This document shows, one piece after another, positions 5,522-7,237 of a DNA stretch of 7,237 bases. The DNA lies in the NCBI GenBank assembly GCA_934718145.1, contig CAKUZC010000052.1, positions 1 through 7,237 on the forward strand, in the 5' to 3' direction. The translations under genes and the position numbers were made by a program. Positions within the stretch are counted from its first letter, which is position 1. The number at the start of each line of letters is the position of its first letter. Origin of the DNA: an uncultured Eubacteriales bacterium. GTDB taxonomy: Bacteria; Bacillota; Clostridia; Oscillospirales; Acutalibacteraceae. The notes beneath the pieces were generated by a model that was not told where the DNA came from, made no database searches, and saw only the letters and a list, made by a program, of their open reading frames with translations.

Positions 5522-5726
5522 TGAAATTTTTTGATAGAGATACGTGTGAAATGTTATTCTTCAAAAGTTGGTTGTATAACGGTGTATTTGGGTTTCTAAT
5601 TTCGATAAAAGTAAACGCATAGGAAGATTAAGAAGTAAGGATTTATACCAATTAGAACTGTGGTATGTTCTATTTGATGATGTGAACATAATTAAAAACT
5701 TGTACTTATTTTTAAATATTTCTTGA
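5521..5726 (+). pseudogene. Possible broken small gene (two frames, about 68 codons in all)
   Basis: From ATG 5521 a frame encodes 33 residues (MKFFDRDTCEMLFFKSWLYN...) and stops at 5622. The -1 frame then stays open to a TGA at 5724-5726 and reads SNFDKSKRIGRLRSK followed by DLYQLELWYVLFDD. Both halves have a protein-like composition, and one lost base near 5595-5605 would join them. I do not recognise a family. The start lacks a strong ribosome binding site of its own and may depend on the 6-codon frame before it. An in-frame GTG at 5497 is an alternative start. It could be a remnant, or merely untranslated leader of the gene at 5830. Confidence 0.3.
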
Positions 5727-5829
5727 AACTTTTAAAATGAGTACAGTTTTAATGGAGTTAATAGCTGTATAAAATTACTGTGATTAATGTGCGTGTATTT
5801 ATATATAAAAAAGAAGGATGTGTTTATTT

Positions 5830-7237
5830 ATGCCTGGTGTTGATAATTCTAATAAACAAGAAGATTTTAATAAGCAAGCATTAGACTTTGCTAAGAGTTT
5901 TGATAATAGTTTTAATTTGAAAGGATATACAACAGAGTTTTTGACAGAAAATTTATTTACTAATACTGGTGATTCCAAATCTTTTGTAGATTCTGTTCTA
6001 AAAAATACTAATATAGCAGCAAAAGTAGAAGGTTCTTCTTTATCATCAAATTTAATTAAATTTTCAAATAATATTAAAAAAGTTTATAATTATTTAAAAA
6101 CAAATGATGTTGAAAGTAAGGGGTTGCATAAGCAATTTAAGAAGGTATATGAAAATGTGTATGAGGTATTGGGAGATATTGACGATGAATCACCTGATGA
6201 AGTTAATTCTAGTAAATACAATATGATTCTTGATGAAGCTCAAAATTATCTACTTTCGAAATCACCATATAGTGGAATAAATATTGGAAAAATGTTAAGT
6301 GAAAACCTCATGTACAAATTGGAAATTTTTATTGTTTGTATTTTTATGATACTTGCAAATCAAGGTGTGCAAGAGACAACCAATGGCGAAAAAGTGAAAA
6401 AACTGGATGAAGCAACTGTTGATGCGATTGCAGAACGTAATTACGGAAAGATAGAAAAGCCATACATGACACTTTACTATGATGGTAAAAAACGTATATG
6501 GGATATGAATCCCAAGATTATGGATTGGATAGAAAAAAATTATATAGGAGATATCAAAAAGATTGAACATCTTCGCTCGTTGATGCCTATGACACTTTCT
6601 GAAAAAATACTTTTAGTTTTGGATAAAGCACGAGGAAAAGATATTAGTACAGCAATTAGTCGTTTGAATAAAGCTTTTTTTGGTAAAGATAAACATAAAT
6701 ACATTAATAGTGTTGAAGACTGGAAAGGTTATATAAACTCAAATTTGGGTTATGTTGATGCTATTGGAAGAGGTAGAGTAAAATTTGTTGATGAGGGTTC
6801 ATGGCATGCTTTGGAAGACTATTTGGTTTTTGGTGGAAAAAGAGTAGGAGTATCTATGAAGAATAGTGATCACGGTGTAATGCATGCAAAACGTGCAACT
6901 TACTCTATAGATGATGTGGCTGATTTTATTAATTCTAATCTTGAACTTTTTAGAGATTATTTCTGTACTCCAATAACTAGAAGTGAAATTGAATTAGCTA
7001 AGTATGCAGCTCTTTGTCACGATATGGATAGAAAAAATCATATGATAGATATATTTGACGAGACAAGTGCTCATAGAGCTGAAAAACAACTAAGTAAAGT
7101 TTTGAAGCCAAATCAAATAAAAATTGTAATCGATGCTATGAAAAATAAGGATGCTAATATACGTGAAAAAAGTAGAATAGCTATACTTTTACATGAAGCA
7201 GATTGTATAGAGTATCAGAGACTACGTGGTTCTGGAG
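5830..7237 (+). CDS. Large HD-type phosphodiesterase-like protein, SidE-PDE-like (3' end beyond window)
   Basis: The frame runs 469 codons from the ATG at 5830 to the window edge without a stop. AAGGA (5814-5818) lies 11 bases before the start. Residues 1-180 are polar and helical with no signal peptide; one hydrophobic stretch (EIFIVCIFMILA, 165-176) may be a membrane or buried helix. Residues about 340-465 carry HD-superfamily metal-site motifs: HGVMHAKR (348-355), CHD (396-398), DETSAHRAE (410-418) and HEADCIEYQR (455-464). HD proteins hydrolyse phosphomonoesters or phosphodiesters. The order HGxxHxxR, HD, DExSA, HxAD also recalls the phosphodiesterase domain of Legionella SidE effectors and DupA/DupB, which act on phosphoribosyl-ubiquitin; that link is from memory and unproven. 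The visible part has no mono-ADP-ribosyltransferase signature, but more protein lies beyond the window. Probably transcribed from the promoter at 5433. Confidence 0.75.
   Translation, partial: MPGVDNSNKQEDFNKQALDFAKSFDNSFNLKGYTTEFLTENLFTNTGDSKSFVDSVLKNTNIAAKVEGSSLSSNLIKFSNNIKKVYNYLKTNDVESKGLHKQFKKVYENVYEVLGDIDDESPDEVNSSKYNMILDEAQNYLLSKSPYSGINIGKMLSENLMYKLEIFIVCIFMILANQGVQETTNGEKVKKLDEATVDAIAERNYGKIEKPYMTLYYDGKKRIWDMNPKIMDWIEKNYIGDIKKIEHLRSLMPMTLSEKILLVLDKARGKDISTAISRLNKAFFGKDKHKYINSVEDWKGYINSNLGYVDAIGRGRVKFVDEGSWHALEDYLVFGGKRVGVSMKNSDHGVMHAKRATYSIDDVADFINSNLELFRDYFCTPITRSEIELAKYAALCHDMDRKNHMIDIFDETSAHRAEKQLSKVLKPNQIKIVIDAMKNKDANIREKSRIAILLHEADCIEYQRLRGSG

Noticed and set aside
6295..6570. Minus-strand open frame with hydrophobic composition
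   Set aside because: It is antisense to the HD-domain gene, whose frame is open for 469 codons.
1..7237. tRNA, rRNA, CRISPR array, insertion sequence or riboswitch
   Set aside because: I saw no cloverleaf, no regularly spaced repeats, no transposase motifs or terminal inverted repeats, and no recognised riboswitch core.

Overview
The window looks like the chromosome of a low-GC, spore-forming member of the Firmicutes, most likely a Clostridia lineage. The evidence is strongly A+T-rich DNA, clear AGGAGG-type ribosome binding sites, sigma-A promoters of the TTGACA-17-TATAAT type, and a complete cotJA-cotJB-cotJC spore-coat operon. The sequence alone does not fix genus or species.

Layout from left to right. 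(1) Bases 1-60 hold the first 20 codons of a leftward gene cut by the window edge. (2) After an A+T-rich gap, a good sigma-A promoter drives a rightward 727-residue gene at 400-2583. Its product combines a signal peptide, a class I SAM methyltransferase domain, a family 8 glycosyltransferase domain and a C-terminal ricin-type beta-trefoil. It ends at a terminator that can serve both strands. (3) The converging cotJ operon (3702 down to 2644) encodes three spore-coat proteins, including a manganese-catalase-like CotJC, behind a mother-cell type promoter. (4) Divergent from it lies a Vat/CatB-like hexapeptide acetyltransferase (3875-4519). (5) A leftward 132-codon gene (4999-4602) follows; it has an excellent promoter and RBS but is split by one frameshift. 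(6) Bases 5184-5344 carry a decayed, internally deleted second copy of the acetyltransferase gene. (7) A strong extended -10 promoter (5433-5461) precedes a leader of about 360 bases holding mini-ORFs and a possibly broken small gene. (8) A long rightward gene starting at 5830 runs off the right edge. Its product has HD-type metal-phosphodiesterase motifs, with an arrangement that recalls the phosphodiesterase domain of Legionella SidE effectors.

Only the cotJ genes form an operon; the rest are single transcription units with their own signals. The neighbourhood looks like an accessory region, with a partial duplication, frameshifts and unusual multidomain proteins beside a conserved sporulation locus. 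The most interesting items are the apparently exported methyltransferase-glycosyltransferase-lectin fusion, whose cofactors are normally intracellular, and the large HD/SidE-like protein. Either could act on host or neighbouring cells, but that is inference. No tRNA, rRNA, CRISPR array or intact insertion sequence was seen.
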